Below, in pieces: positions 9,491 through 18,452 of a DNA stretch of 64,000 bases (its first letter is position 1; every line of letters starts with the position of its first letter). The DNA comes from Pseudomonadota bacterium (lineage in GTDB: Bacteria; Pseudomonadota; Gammaproteobacteria; Steroidobacterales; Steroidobacteraceae). The notes under the pieces are model-generated. The model saw only the letters and a list, made by a program, of their open reading frames with translations. It was not told the origin of the DNA and did not search any database. Location of the stretch: assembly GCA_021822385.1 (NCBI GenBank), contig JAKARC010000001.1:62001-126000 (forward strand). Direction: 5' to 3'. The translations under genes were made by a program, and so were the position numbers.

Positions 9491-9530
9491 GGCGACGGGC
9501 CTGCGTCCGCCGGAGCGCGAGCCGGGGTAA

Positions 9531-10886
9531 TCACGGACCGGGGTTCACGGCCCGTGCATGGAGGTCATACACGTCGGAGTCCAAGACCTCGACGTCCATC
9601 CAGTCGCCGGGCTGCACTCGCGTCGGTCCGGCAATGCGTACCACGCCGTCAATTTCTGGTGCCTCCGCTGCGCTGCGGGCGACGGCGCCCTTGGTGTTCA
9701 CCGTGTCGACAAGCACGCGCACGCGCGTGCCGATGCGGCGGCGCAGGCGCGCTGCGCTGATTTCCGCAGCGCATTCCATGAAGCGCTCATACCGTTCCGC
9801 CTGCACAGCCGGCGGAACGTGTGCGCCGAGCTCGTTGGCAGCGGCGCCCTCCACGGGCGAGTACTTGAAGCAGCCGACGCGATCGAGCTCGGCTGCGCGC
9901 AGCCACTGCAGCAGCTCGGTGAACTGCGCCTCGGTCTCACCCGGGAACCCTACGATGAATGTACTGCGCAACGTCAAGTCTGGACACAGTCGCCGCCACT
10001 GCGCGATGCGCGCGAGTACGTCTTCGGCATGCGCCGGCCGGCGCATGCGCCGCAGCACAGCTGAGCTGCCGTGCTGGAACGGGATGTCGAGGTAAGGTAG
10101 TACCCGTCCCTCGGCCATGAGCGGTATCAGCTCATCGACATGCGGATACGGATACACGTAGTGCAGGCGCACCCACGCGCCGAGGGAGCCGAGCGCCTCG
10201 GCCAGATCGGTAAGGCGAGTTTGATAGACACGGTCCCGCCAAGGGGCGCTCGCATAGCGCAGATCGACGCCGTAGGCGCTCGTGTCCTGGGAAATCACCA
10301 AGAGCTCCTTCACGCCTGCCGTGACCAGCTGCTCGGCTTCGCGCAGCACCTGATCGATGCGCCGGCTGGCCAACCGACCACGCAGCGCCGGAATGATGCA
10401 GAAGCTGCACGAATTGTTGCAGCCTTCGGAGATCTTCAGATAGGCGTAGTGCCGCGGCGTGAGCCGGATGCCCTGCGGCGGTACCAGATCGAGGAACGGG
10501 TCGTGTCGCGGCGGCAAATGTTTGTGCACGGCGCTCAGCACGGCCGCGTAATCGTGTGGACCGGTGACCTCGAGCACGCGTGGGTGACGCTCCCGGATGC
10601 GCTCCGGGCGCGCACCGAGGCAGCCGGTGACGATCACCCGGCCGTTGTGCTCAAGAGCCTCCTGGATCGCATCCAGCGACTCATCGATCGCCGGGCCGAT
10701 GAAACCGCAGGTATTGACGATCACCAGGTCAGCCTGCTCATAGCTTGGGTCGATCTGGTACCCCTCGGCACGCAGCGTCGTCAGAATGCGCTCGGAGTCG
10801 ACGAGCGCCTTCGCACAGCCGAGACTGGCGAAGCCGATCCGCGGGGCCCGGACACGCTGCGTCGCGCGCACGGCTTTAGCGGCCAT
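9531..10886 (-). CDS. rimO: Ribosomal protein uS12 (S12) methylthiotransferase RimO
   Basis: A 451-residue radical-SAM methylthiotransferase. It has the N-terminal UPF0004 domain ([17 protein letters not shown]) with conserved cysteines for the auxiliary cluster, the radical-SAM motif CNNSCSFC in [16 protein letters not shown], and a C-terminal TRAM domain ending near the C-terminus. The family uses two 4Fe-4S clusters to methylthiolate a conserved Asp of ribosomal protein S12. [16 protein letters not shown] separates RimO from the tRNA enzyme MiaB. Its start overlaps the end of the upstream YbhB-like gene by 11 bases, so the two are probably co-transcribed. Confidence 0.95.
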   Translation of the reverse strand: MAAKAVRATQRVRAPRIGFASLGCAKALVDSERILTTLRAEGYQIDPSYEQADLVIVNTCGFIGPAIDESLDAIQEALEHNGRVIVTGCLGARPERIRERHPRVLEVTGPHDYAAVLSAVHKHLPPRHDPFLDLVPPQGIRLTPRHYAYLKISEGCNNSCSFCIIPALRGRLASRRIDQVLREAEQLVTAGVKELLVISQDTSAYGVDLRYASAPWRDRVYQTRLTDLAEALGSLGAWVRLHYVYPYPHVDELIPLMAEGRVLPYLDIPFQHGSSAVLRRMRRPAHAEDVLARIAQWRRLCPDLTLRSTFIVGFPGETEAQFTELLQWLRAAELDRVGCFKYSPVEGAAANELGAHVPPAVQAERYERFMECAAEISAARLRRRIGTRVRVLVDTVNTKGAVARSAAEAPEIDGVVRIAGPTRVQPGDWMDVEVLDSDVYDLHARAVNPGP

Positions 10887-11469
10887 ACGGGATCACGAGC
10901 CCGGTGCGCGCGATCGCGGCGGCGCGCACCGCAGCGGCGACCGTGTCGGCAGGAGCGCCATTCGGTAGATCGAGGTGCGCGACGCGCAGCGCATATAGCG
11001 TGATATGGTAATGGTGCGGCGGACCCGGAGGCGGACACGGACCGCCGTAACCGACGGTGCCGTAATCGTTACGTGCCTGGCGCGCTCCGTTCGGCAGCGA
11101 GCCGCCTGGATCGCCGGCGCCGGCCATCAATGCGCGCGTACTGGCCGGTAAGTCGAACAGCAGCCAGTGCCACCATACGCCACCTGGAGCGTCCGGATCG
11201 AACATCAGGACGGCAAAGCTGCGCGTGGCTCGCGGCGGATTACGCCAGAGGAGAGCCGGAGAGATATTGCGGCCCCGGCAGCCGTACTTGTTGTAGACCT
11301 GGGCGCGCGCAAATGTCGACTGCGGGGGCAACGTGGCACTGCGGAGCGTAAAACGCCTGGCGGCGCCGACCCGCGGTGCGGCGTGCAGCGCCCATGGTAC
11401 AGCGGTGGCGAGCACCGCTGTGAGCAGGATCGTCAGAGGGCGCGAACGGACCAGGAATCGCGGCGGCAT
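10876..11469 (-). CDS. Exported YbhB/YbcL-type phosphatidylethanolamine-binding (Raf kinase inhibitor-like) protein
   Basis: About 197 residues when started at the ATG at 11469, which gives a standard signal peptide ([20 protein letters not shown], then cleavage after an ALHA-like site). The longer frame from 11508 would bury this signal. The mature domain shows the PEBP hallmarks [23 protein letters not shown] with WWHWLLF, and the late [12 protein letters not shown] strand. Bacterial PEBP proteins have no firmly known substrate and some act as protease inhibitors. It is probably periplasmic, because its signal has no lipobox. It overlaps rimO by 11 bases in a two-gene unit. Confidence 0.85.
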   Translation of the reverse strand: MPPRFLVRSRPLTILLTAVLATAVPWALHAAPRVGAARRFTLRSATLPPQSTFARAQVYNKYGCRGRNISPALLWRNPPRATRSFAVLMFDPDAPGGVWWHWLLFDLPASTRALMAGAGDPGGSLPNGARQARNDYGTVGYGGPCPPPGPPHHYHITLYALRVAHLDLPNGAPADTVAAAVRAAAIARTGLVIPYGR

Positions 11470-11547
11470 GCAGAGCTCCGTGCAGGGCCGGTATGGGCGG
11501 CCGGGCACAGTGTGCAGTGAAGCGGGCCATCCGGCAAACTAGCACCC

Positions 11548-12393
11548 ATGAGCGCCGTAAAAATCGCCGTCGTGACCGGTTCCACCGATGGGCTGGGCCG
11601 GGTCGCGGCGACGATGCTGGCGCGGGACGGCTATAGGGTCTGGGTGCACGGCCGTGATGTCCTGCGAGGTGAGACCCTGGTACGGCAGATTGCTGCTCAG
11701 GGTGGCGAGGCCCGCTTCCTGCGCGCCGATTTCGGCTCGCTCGGGGAAGTGCGCGCGTTTGCGACGCACCTGCTGCACGAGCTACCCGCGCTCGATCTGT
11801 TGATCAACAACGCGGGTATCGGCCCGCTTTCTCCCGGCGGTGCCGGCGGCCGCGAACTCAGCGCCGACGGCTATGAGCTGCGCTGGGCGGTGAATTATCT
11901 CGCCGGCTTTCTGCTGACCCATATGCTGCTGCCCGCCCTCGAGCGCGCCGCGCCGGCTCGCATCGTCAATGTGTCCTCGCTCGGACAGTTTCCGCTCGAC
12001 TTCTCCAATCTCATGCTCGAGCGGGCCTACAGCGGTATGCGCGCCTACGCGCAAAGCAAGCTGGCACAGGTGCTGTTCACCTTCGATCTGGCGCGCGCGC
12101 TGCGCCTGCGCGGGGTGACGGTCAACGCCCTGCATCCGGCGACCTTCATGGATACGACGATGGTGCGTGCCATGAATGTCGAACCTCGGAGCACGGTCGC
12201 CGCGGGCGCTGCGGCGCTGATGCATCTTGCCTGTGCGCCCGAGCATAGTGGCACGAGCGGCGAGTTTTTCGATGGCATGTCCCGCGCCCGCGCGCATGCG
12301 CAAGCGTACGATCTGCAGGCGCAGCAGCGGCTCGCCGCGATCAGCGAGCGCCTCACGGGCCTCGTGGCGAACCCTGCCTCCGCAGCGACATGA
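11548..12393 (+). CDS. Short-chain dehydrogenase/reductase (SDR), retinol dehydrogenase-like
   Basis: A 281-residue SDR. The NAD(P)-binding motif TGSTDGLGR lies at residues 9-17, the NNAG motif in LLINNAGIGPL, and the catalytic triad Ser in IVNVSSLGQ with Tyr-x-x-x-Lys in YAQSKLAQ. The spacing resembles the WW-oxidoreductase/retinol-dehydrogenase-like branch that acts on hydrophobic alcohols and ketones; the real substrate is unknown. Its stop overlaps the start of a methyltransferase (ATGA), and a third small gene follows after 12 bases, so the three form a unit. Confidence 0.88.
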   Translation: MSAVKIAVVTGSTDGLGRVAATMLARDGYRVWVHGRDVLRGETLVRQIAAQGGEARFLRADFGSLGEVRAFATHLLHELPALDLLINNAGIGPLSPGGAGGRELSADGYELRWAVNYLAGFLLTHMLLPALERAAPARIVNVSSLGQFPLDFSNLMLERAYSGMRAYAQSKLAQVLFTFDLARALRLRGVTVNALHPATFMDTTMVRAMNVEPRSTVAAGAAALMHLACAPEHSGTSGEFFDGMSRARAHAQAYDLQAQQRLAAISERLTGLVANPASAAT

Positions 12394-12974
12394 CCTCATT
12401 CGATCACGCGTACTATCGGCGGTACTACTTCGACCCGCACACCGCGGTCACTTCGCGCAGTGAAATGCGGGCTCGGGCCCGCCTCATCGGCGCGTTTCTC
12501 GACCACGTCGGCCTGCCCGTGCGCCGCATTCTGGATGCCGGGTGCGGCACCGGGCTGTTGCGCGCGCCGTTGCGGCGGGCGTTGCCCAAGGCCGCTTACG
12601 TCGGCCTGGAAGTCAGCGAATACCTGTGTCGTCGCTACGGGTGGCGCAGCGGACCGGTGCAGGATTTCCGCGCGGATACGCCCTTCGATCTGGTGATCTG
12701 TTACGACGTCCTGCAGTATTTGCCGCAGCGTGAGGCGGCGCGCGCGCTCGCCAATCTCGCCAGGCTGTGTCGTGGCGTCCTGTACTTCAGCGCGCTCACG
12801 CGTGCGGACTGGCGTCACAACTGTGATCGCCGCCGGACCGACCCCGAGGTCCATCTGCGCGCAGGAGAGTGGTACCGCGCCCGGTTGCGGCGTGCATTTC
12901 GCGAGGTGGGCGCGGGCTTCTGGCTGCGGCGTGGGGCGCCACTGACGCTCTGGGAATTGGAATCTATCGGGTGA
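12390..12974 (+). CDS. Class I SAM-dependent methyltransferase
   Basis: A 194-residue methyltransferase with motif I ILDAGCGTGLLR (around residues 47-58), the acidic residue after strand 2 in YVGLEVSEYL, and FDLVICYDVLQYL as the motif IV strand. This resembles small ubiquinone/biotin-type methyltransferases with no extra domain. The substrate cannot be read from the sequence. It is translationally coupled to the upstream SDR by the ATGA overlap, which suggests a shared small-molecule pathway. Confidence 0.85.
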   Translation: MTSFDHAYYRRYYFDPHTAVTSRSEMRARARLIGAFLDHVGLPVRRILDAGCGTGLLRAPLRRALPKAAYVGLEVSEYLCRRYGWRSGPVQDFRADTPFDLVICYDVLQYLPQREAARALANLARLCRGVLYFSALTRADWRHNCDRRRTDPEVHLRAGEWYRARLRRAFREVGAGFWLRRGAPLTLWELESIG

Positions 12975-12989
12975 GGAAGGAGGCCGGTG

Positions 12990-13400
12990 GTGTCGCAAGC
13001 GGTGGCGCAGGGGGTGATTGCCGCATTCCGGGGTACGGTGACCTGCGCATACGTGCCCGGAGTCGCACCCGCACTCACTGTGCAAGGCATCGCAGCGGCA
13101 CCGCCGCACGAGCGGATCATCCTGACCTTCCGCGGCGAATGCGCGCCGGCGTTGCCCGAACGTCTCCAGGACGCGATCGTCACGACGCTCGACGCCCGGC
13201 AGTTCCGCATTGAAAGTCCGGCCGGGCAGTGGCTGATCTCCGCCCGCGCACTGCACGTGCACCGCGACATCGGTGCTGTCTTCTTCCGCGCGATCCGGCC
13301 GCGCCGGGTGCCGCTGCGCAAGCGGTTGTTCTGGGCCGGCGTGCTCGTGTTGGCCCGGTCGGGCCCGGGGCTGCGCCTGTTGCGGCGGCTGCGGGGGTAA
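12990..13400 (+). CDS. Conserved-looking hypothetical protein downstream of the SDR/methyltransferase pair
   Basis: About 136 residues, family not recognised. Two tandem GTG codons are possible starts (12987 and 12990); the AGGAGG at 12978-12983 sits six bases before the second and only three before the first, so 12990 is preferred. The N-terminal two thirds look like a small mixed alpha/beta domain with alternating hydrophobic strands (ERIILTFRGE, RQFRIESPAGQWLI). The C-terminus is strongly basic (RPRRVPLRKRLFW, RLLRRLRG) around a short hydrophobic stretch LFWAGVLVLA, which could be a membrane-associating tail. The strong ribosome-binding site and 15-base spacing from the methyltransferase support a real gene. 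Confidence 0.65.
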   Translation: MSQAVAQGVIAAFRGTVTCAYVPGVAPALTVQGIAAAPPHERIILTFRGECAPALPERLQDAIVTTLDARQFRIESPAGQWLISARALHVHRDIGAVFFRAIRPRRVPLRKRLFWAGVLVLARSGPGLRLLRRLRG

Positions 13401-13413
13401 CTGCGCGCAGCGC

Positions 13414-14556
13414 TCAGCCCGCCGGCGCGCTCTGCTGCTGCAGGATGACCCGGTTCGCGCCCGCGAGCAGCGCACGGTAGACCGACAATTGCCGCTCGAA
13501 GACCTGTGGCCACGTGAAGTACCGCAGCACGTGCGCGCGCGCGTTGGCGCCGAGCGCCTCGAGATCCTGCTCGTAGAGTGCCGCCACGGCATCGGCCAAG
13601 CTGATCGCGTCGCCCGGCGCGCAGAGCAGCCCGCAGCGCTCATTGATCAGTTCGGGTACCGCGGCGGCGCGTGCGGCAACCACCGGCCGGCCGCAGGCCA
13701 TGGCCTCGAGAATCACCAGACCGAAAGTCTCACATGTCCCGGCGTGAACGAGCGCATCGGCGGAGGCGAGCCATCGTGCCAGCTCGATGCCGTTGCGCCG
13801 GTACGCGACCAGGGTCACATTCGACGCCAGCGTCGCCGAACGAGCGCCGCCAATGATGACCAGGTGATAGGGCCGTCCGAGCCTGCCGAACGCGCGCAGC
13901 AAAACCGGGAGGTTTTTCTCGTCGCTGCAGCGCCCGGCATACACCAGTACACGGGCTTCGCTGCGAAGGCCGAGGCACTCGCGCAGCCACGCGCCGCGGC
14001 GGCACGGATGAAACACGAGCGTGTCCACACCCAGGGGTTGATACAGCGCATGGCTGACGCCCACGCTGTCGAGGAACTCGAGCATCATGCGACTCGGCGC
14101 AAACACCACATCGAATCGTCGGTACAACTCACGCAGGTAACGGTTCGCCAGACGTTCGACGCCGCGGCCGAGTCGCTGTCCCACGATGCGGGGCAAATTG
14201 GAGTGACAGAAAGCCACGCAGGGAATGTGGCGCTCGCATGCCACCCGCCACGCGGCCCAGGCCGGATGGAACGCGTCGGCGGTTTCGATGATGTCCGGCG
14301 CCAGTGCCGCGAGCCGGCGTGTCCACAGATGGGGGTTGAGCGGCAAGCGGTAGTTGAAGGTGCACGGTATCGGCATGCCCGCAAGGGTGCTGATGCCACC
14401 GCGCTCAAGCCGATGGTGTGTACCCGGCACGAGCAGGGTGTGTTGCCAGCCCGACTGCGCGCTCAACCAACTGTGTTTGGTAGTCAGGTACCGTCGTACG
14501 CCACCGCTCGTCGGCGAAAAGAATACCGTGGTGTCGACGAGATGGCGCGGGTTCAT
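13414..14556 (-). CDS. Family GT4 glycosyltransferase (GT-B fold)
   Basis: A 380-residue glycosyltransferase. The ATG at 14556 starts directly before VDTTVFFSPTSGGVRRYL, the N-terminal glycine-rich acceptor-domain loop, so the longer frame is rejected. The C-terminal nucleotide-sugar domain has VLVYAGRCSDEKN and the retaining-GT signature CETFGLVILEAMACGRPVV containing the E-x7-E pair. Family members transfer a sugar from a nucleotide-sugar to lipid or polysaccharide acceptors. No polysaccharide cluster surrounds it; its nearest upstream neighbour on the same strand is a receiver-kinase gene 95 bases away. Confidence 0.88.
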   Translation of the reverse strand: MNPRHLVDTTVFFSPTSGGVRRYLTTKHSWLSAQSGWQHTLLVPGTHHRLERGGISTLAGMPIPCTFNYRLPLNPHLWTRRLAALAPDIIETADAFHPAWAAWRVACERHIPCVAFCHSNLPRIVGQRLGRGVERLANRYLRELYRRFDVVFAPSRMMLEFLDSVGVSHALYQPLGVDTLVFHPCRRGAWLRECLGLRSEARVLVYAGRCSDEKNLPVLLRAFGRLGRPYHLVIIGGARSATLASNVTLVAYRRNGIELARWLASADALVHAGTCETFGLVILEAMACGRPVVAARAAAVPELINERCGLLCAPGDAISLADAVAALYEQDLEALGANARAHVLRYFTWPQVFERQLSVYRALLAGANRVILQQQSAPAG

Positions 14557-14651
14557 GTGTGGGTGCCGATCCGCCGGGCCCGTGGCGCGGTCGCATTGCA
14601 CGCCTGCGGCTGCGGACTGTCAAGGCGGGGCCGGTCGCGGCGGACGCCCGG

Positions 14652-15938
14652 TCAGGCCGCTGATTGCGTGCGGCTTTGCGTGCCGTGGCGCAGCGCGACG
14701 CAGGCCGAGATCAGCTCCTCGGCGCTCGCGAAGCGATCCTCGCGCTGTTTGGCGAGCAGTCGGGCGAGCAGCGGCGCGTAGCCGGACAACGGCGGCGGCA
14801 GGCGCGGCGGTGCGGCATTCACGTGCTGCTGCAATACCTCCATGGCGCTGCTGCCCACGAACGGTTTGCGCCCGGTGAGCATCTCGTGGAAGATCACCCC
14901 GAGGCTGTACAGATCCGAGCGCGGATCGAGTTTCTCTCCGAGGGCCTGCTCCGGACTCATGTAGTACGGCGAGCCGCGCAGCACTCCCGTATACGTGCTG
15001 CGGTGGCTGATGTCGAGGAGCCGGGCCAGCCCGAAGTCGATCAACACCACGTTGTCGTTCTCGCGCAGCATGACGTTGGGCGGTTTGAGATCGCGGTGCA
15101 ACAGACCCGCCCGGTGGACCACGCCGAGCGCCGCGCCGATCTTCTCGAGAAAGCGCAACGCCTCCGATTCGGTCACGCCCACCTGCATGCGCGCCTTCAG
15201 GTCGCCGCGCGGGAAGTATTCCATGGCGAGATACTCATAACCGTCCTCGATGCCATGATCGAATATGCGCACCACGGCCGGATCCTGCACCGCCAGGATG
15301 GCCTGATACTCGCGTGCCAGCGCCTGCTGAGTACGGTCCTCGCACAGAACCTTGCTTACTTTCAGAGCCACCCGGGCGCCGAGCGCGCTGCTGTCGGCCA
15401 CATAGACGACGGCCTTGTCCGATTCACTGAGCGTGCGCACGATCTCGTAGCCGGTGATCGCCGGTTGACCTGCCGGCAGCGCCGGCGTGCCCGGCCGCGG
15501 CGGCGGGGCGCGCGCTGCCGCCGCCTCGGTCTGCAGCTGGGCGAACGCCCGATCAAACGCGCTTTTCAGCCGGCTCGGTGTCACCAGCCGCTTCGGCAGA
15601 TAGTCGCTCGCGCCGGCGCGCAGCGCCTGCACTGCGCTCAGTTCGTCGCCGCGCGCGGCCAGCGCCACAATCACGGGAGCGGTGTCGCTCGAGCGTAAGG
15701 CGTGGACGAGCTTCACGCCTTCGGACTCACCGGGCTCGGCTTCGGACCCGAAGTCCGCCGACAGGAACAGCCCTTCGCAGGCCCGTCCGGTTTTCAATCC
15801 GGCCATGGCCGAGGCGTCGTCCGGGTCGAGCACCCCAATCGCGGCCTGGGGATACAGGATCGCAAGGTGCAGCCGAAGCCATTCGCGATACTTCGTATCG
15901 CGCTCGACGATCAGTAGGCGTATCGCTGCGGATGGCAT
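14652..15938 (-). CDS. Receiver-like domain fused to a eukaryotic-type Ser/Thr protein kinase
   Basis: About 428 residues. Residues ~7-125 resemble a two-component receiver (RLLIVERD, conserved Lys 116 in DYLPK), but the third-strand phospho-acceptor region reads GLFLSADFG, so the Asp is shifted or replaced and phosphorylation is doubtful. A Pro/Ala-rich linker leads to a Hanks-type kinase (~157-420) with the Lys strand ARVALKVSKV, catalytic loop HRDLKPPNVM, metal-binding DFGLA and YYMSPEQAL. No transmembrane segment was seen, so it is likely cytoplasmic. Two starts are possible (ATG at 15956 or 15938); the later one lies closer to the first receiver strand. The kinase target is unknown. Confidence 0.87.
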   Translation of the reverse strand: MPSAAIRLLIVERDTKYREWLRLHLAILYPQAAIGVLDPDDASAMAGLKTGRACEGLFLSADFGSEAEPGESEGVKLVHALRSSDTAPVIVALAARGDELSAVQALRAGASDYLPKRLVTPSRLKSAFDRAFAQLQTEAAAARAPPPRPGTPALPAGQPAITGYEIVRTLSESDKAVVYVADSSALGARVALKVSKVLCEDRTQQALAREYQAILAVQDPAVVRIFDHGIEDGYEYLAMEYFPRGDLKARMQVGVTESEALRFLEKIGAALGVVHRAGLLHRDLKPPNVMLRENDNVVLIDFGLARLLDISHRSTYTGVLRGSPYYMSPEQALGEKLDPRSDLYSLGVIFHEMLTGRKPFVGSSAMEVLQQHVNAAPPRLPPPLSGYAPLLARLLAKQREDRFASAEELISACVALRHGTQSRTQSAA

Positions 15939-16107
15939 ATGTCGGCTTTCAACCATGGACCAGGTGCGCTGCCTTGTCGCGGCTTGGCGCGTCGTTCTGT
16001 GAAGCCGGTCATCCGGTCGGCCGCGTTATGTGATGCCGCACCCTGTCGCGCAGATCGCCGCAATCGGCCATAGGGGGCGGCAATCGAGGGGACGCGGCGA
16101 TCTGCGA

Positions 16108-16818
16108 TCAGCGCGGCAGGAGAAAGGCCCGCCCGTGATAGGACAGCGCAACGCCGTCCGGCCGGATCGCCACCACCCGGACGCCATCCGGCAGAGACTG
16201 GCCGATGTGCAGGACGCGCATGTTGATCATGGCAAACCGCCGGGACGGCACGGGACTGTAGACGTTGAGGTCAAGATGCAGTTTCGGCAGATCACTGCCG
16301 GGCCGGGCGGCGATCTGGGCATAGAGTGGCAGGGCACCCTGTACGCCTGAACTTGCGCCTAAGCCGACGCTCGAGGCAGCAGGTTCAAGCGCAGGCGCCA
16401 GAATCCCAGGTGTGGGTGTCGCAATGGCAATCGGTGTGGAGCGCGCTGGGGTGCGCGTGCCCGGTTCGGGTGCGCGTGCCACCGTCGGCGGCGCCGCGTC
16501 GGTACGGAATCCGCCCGGCACGGATTGCGTCGCGGCTGGGGGAAGCGCGCCGGCCTTGCCGGTGGGAGCGGCCGGCTGGCTTGCGCCAACGGAGGGTCGG
16601 GCTGCGGCCGTTGAGCGCCGGGACGCGGTGGGCACCGTACGGCTCAGCAACAGCCAGATGAATGCGGCAGCATTGATCACGAGCAGAACGCCGATGACCA
16701 TCGCCCACGCCGGCGGCGTACGGCGCGGCGGCACGACTTTCACCTCGAACAGGCCCGGGCCTGCCTGACGCTGGTGGGCGCTTTCCGACTTCTTCAGCGC
16801 ATCGAGGATGAAGGACAT
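16108..16818 (-). CDS. gspB: General secretion pathway protein B (GspB/ExeB-like)
   Basis: A 236-residue single-pass inner-membrane protein. The ATG at 16818 begins the family hallmark MSFILDALKKSESAHQRQ; upstream in-frame codons only read through the neighbouring gene. A membrane helix (WAMVIGVLLVINAAAFIWLLL) is followed by a long Pro/Ala-rich periplasmic linker and a C-terminal GspB domain (LHLDLNVYSPVPSRRFAMIN to the end). In Aeromonas and Vibrio ExeA and ExeB help assemble or insert the type II secretin through the peptidoglycan. Only one base separates its ATG from the stop of the preceding exeA-like gene. The rest of the type II machinery is not in the window. Confidence 0.88.
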   Translation of the reverse strand: MSFILDALKKSESAHQRQAGPGLFEVKVVPPRRTPPAWAMVIGVLLVINAAAFIWLLLSRTVPTASRRSTAAARPSVGASQPAAPTGKAGALPPAATQSVPGGFRTDAAPPTVARAPEPGTRTPARSTPIAIATPTPGILAPALEPAASSVGLGASSGVQGALPLYAQIAARPGSDLPKLHLDLNVYSPVPSRRFAMINMRVLHIGQSLPDGVRVVAIRPDGVALSYHGRAFLLPR

Positions 16819-16819
16819 G

Positions 16820-18442
16820 TCAGCCCGCCTGATCGACTGGATCGAGGACGGGGGTGTGCGGCTGAGCCAGCGCACCCGACAGCGTCAATTGCGTTTCAAT
16901 GCCGGCGATGCCGTCGACGGTCAGCCGGTGAGCGCGCTGAAAGCGGCGGACTAGGTGCGTCAGATGGGCGTCGTACACCGAATCCGGCGGTCGGCTCGTC
17001 TCGATGCCGTCGATCCGTCGCAAGCTCGCGTCGAGCCAGCGTACCCGCGCCCCGCTCATGCCTTGCATGAGCGTGCGTAATCGGCCGCCGTCCGGTTGCC
17101 ACAGGAGCACGTAATGGCCCATCCAGTCGCGCGACAGCGCGGCTAAGCCCACCGGTGCGCTCGTGGGACCGAGTGCGAGCCGTGCATGGGTGCGATCCAG
17201 AGCGGTCATGAGCACCTCGTAGCGGTGGTCCGTCGCATTCGTCAGTTGCAGGATGGCGGGGCGATTGTACCGACGCAGTTGACCGAGGGAACCACGTGCC
17301 TTGAGACAGGCGAGCCCGTGCCGCGCGGCCTGAATGCACGGCGGCGCACCGCCGCGGACATACGACAGGTGCCACAGCTGGAAGAGCCGGGCGTACGCGG
17401 TGCGCCAGTCGGTCTCGCGCCGATATCGACGCAGCAGCGCCGCGAGCGTGTGTCCGGCTTTGACAGGCTTGGACACGGGGAGCTTGCGGCGCACCGTCGC
17501 TGCGGCGGGCCGAACGCGGACCGCTGCCGCGGCCGGAGCGAACGGCTTCAGTCGCCAGAGGGCGACCCCGGTCGTGGCGAGCAGGATCAGCGCGGCAGCC
17601 ACGGGCCAGACGATCCAGCCGCGCCGGGTGCGCCGTCCGAACACCTCCCGCGCCGCCTGACGGACCAGCGCGGCGTTGATCTGGTGCCGGTCGAGCGCGT
17701 AACCGCCGAGCAACGCCCGATCGCACAGGATATTGATGACCCGGGGCACACCGCCGGAAAGCCGATGGATTTTCCGCAGCGCATGACGGCTGAAAATCTC
17801 GTTGGTCGCGCCCGCTACACGCAGTCTATGGCGGACGTAGGCGAGGGTCTCGGGCGCTGCCAGAGGATCCAAGTGATAACGCCCGGTGATACGTTGAGCG
17901 AGCTGACGCAACTCGTTGCGCTGCAGCAGATCACGCAGCTCCGGTTGGCCGATCAATATGATCTGCAAAAGCTTCTGTGTGTTGGTCTCGAGGTTGGTGA
18001 GCAACCGCACCTGCTCGAGCACCTCCGCTGGCAGGTTCTGCGCCTCGTCGACCACCAGCACCACGCGCCGTCCCGCCGCATGCGCGCGCAGCAGATACGC
18101 GCTCAAGATGTCGACCAGATCCTTCAGCGAGCCGGCCGCAGTGTCCGGCACGCCGATGCCGAGCTCCTCGCACAGGGTCAACAGGAATTCCGGGGCGCTC
18201 ATGCTTGGATTGAGGATGAGGGCGATTTCCGCATTCTCCGGCGCCTGTGCGAGCAGGGAGCGCACGATGGTGGTCTTGCCCGTGCCGACCTCGCCGGTGA
18301 GCTGAATGAAGCCGCCGGCTTCCTGAATGCCGTACAGCAGGTGCGCCAGCGCCTCGGCATGCCGCTCGCTCAGGAAGAGGTAGCGGGGATCCGGCGTGAT
18401 CGAGAACGGTTTCTCGTTGAGGCCAAAAAAGGACAGGTACAT
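16820..18442 (-). CDS. gspA: ExeA/GspA-type AAA ATPase with peptidoglycan-binding domain
   Basis: 540 residues. The N-terminus FFGLNEKPFSITPDPRYLFL is the signature of the ExeA family; the AAA domain has Walker A GEVGTGKT (residues 50-57) and Walker B VVLVVDEAQNLP. A basic stop-transfer-like membrane helix WIVWPVAAALILLATTGVAL follows near residue 275, and the C-terminal periplasmic part contains a peptidoglycan-binding fold (LVRRFQRAHRLTVDGIAG). With GspB it is expected to energise or guide secretin placement across the cell wall for type II secretion. It is followed one base later by gspB. Confidence 0.92.
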   Translation of the reverse strand: MYLSFFGLNEKPFSITPDPRYLFLSERHAEALAHLLYGIQEAGGFIQLTGEVGTGKTTIVRSLLAQAPENAEIALILNPSMSAPEFLLTLCEELGIGVPDTAAGSLKDLVDILSAYLLRAHAAGRRVVLVVDEAQNLPAEVLEQVRLLTNLETNTQKLLQIILIGQPELRDLLQRNELRQLAQRITGRYHLDPLAAPETLAYVRHRLRVAGATNEIFSRHALRKIHRLSGGVPRVINILCDRALLGGYALDRHQINAALVRQAAREVFGRRTRRGWIVWPVAAALILLATTGVALWRLKPFAPAAAAVRVRPAAATVRRKLPVSKPVKAGHTLAALLRRYRRETDWRTAYARLFQLWHLSYVRGGAPPCIQAARHGLACLKARGSLGQLRRYNRPAILQLTNATDHRYEVLMTALDRTHARLALGPTSAPVGLAALSRDWMGHYVLLWQPDGGRLRTLMQGMSGARVRWLDASLRRIDGIETSRPPDSVYDAHLTHLVRRFQRAHRLTVDGIAGIETQLTLSGALAQPHTPVLDPVDQAG

Positions 18443-18452
18443 CGTGAGTCAA

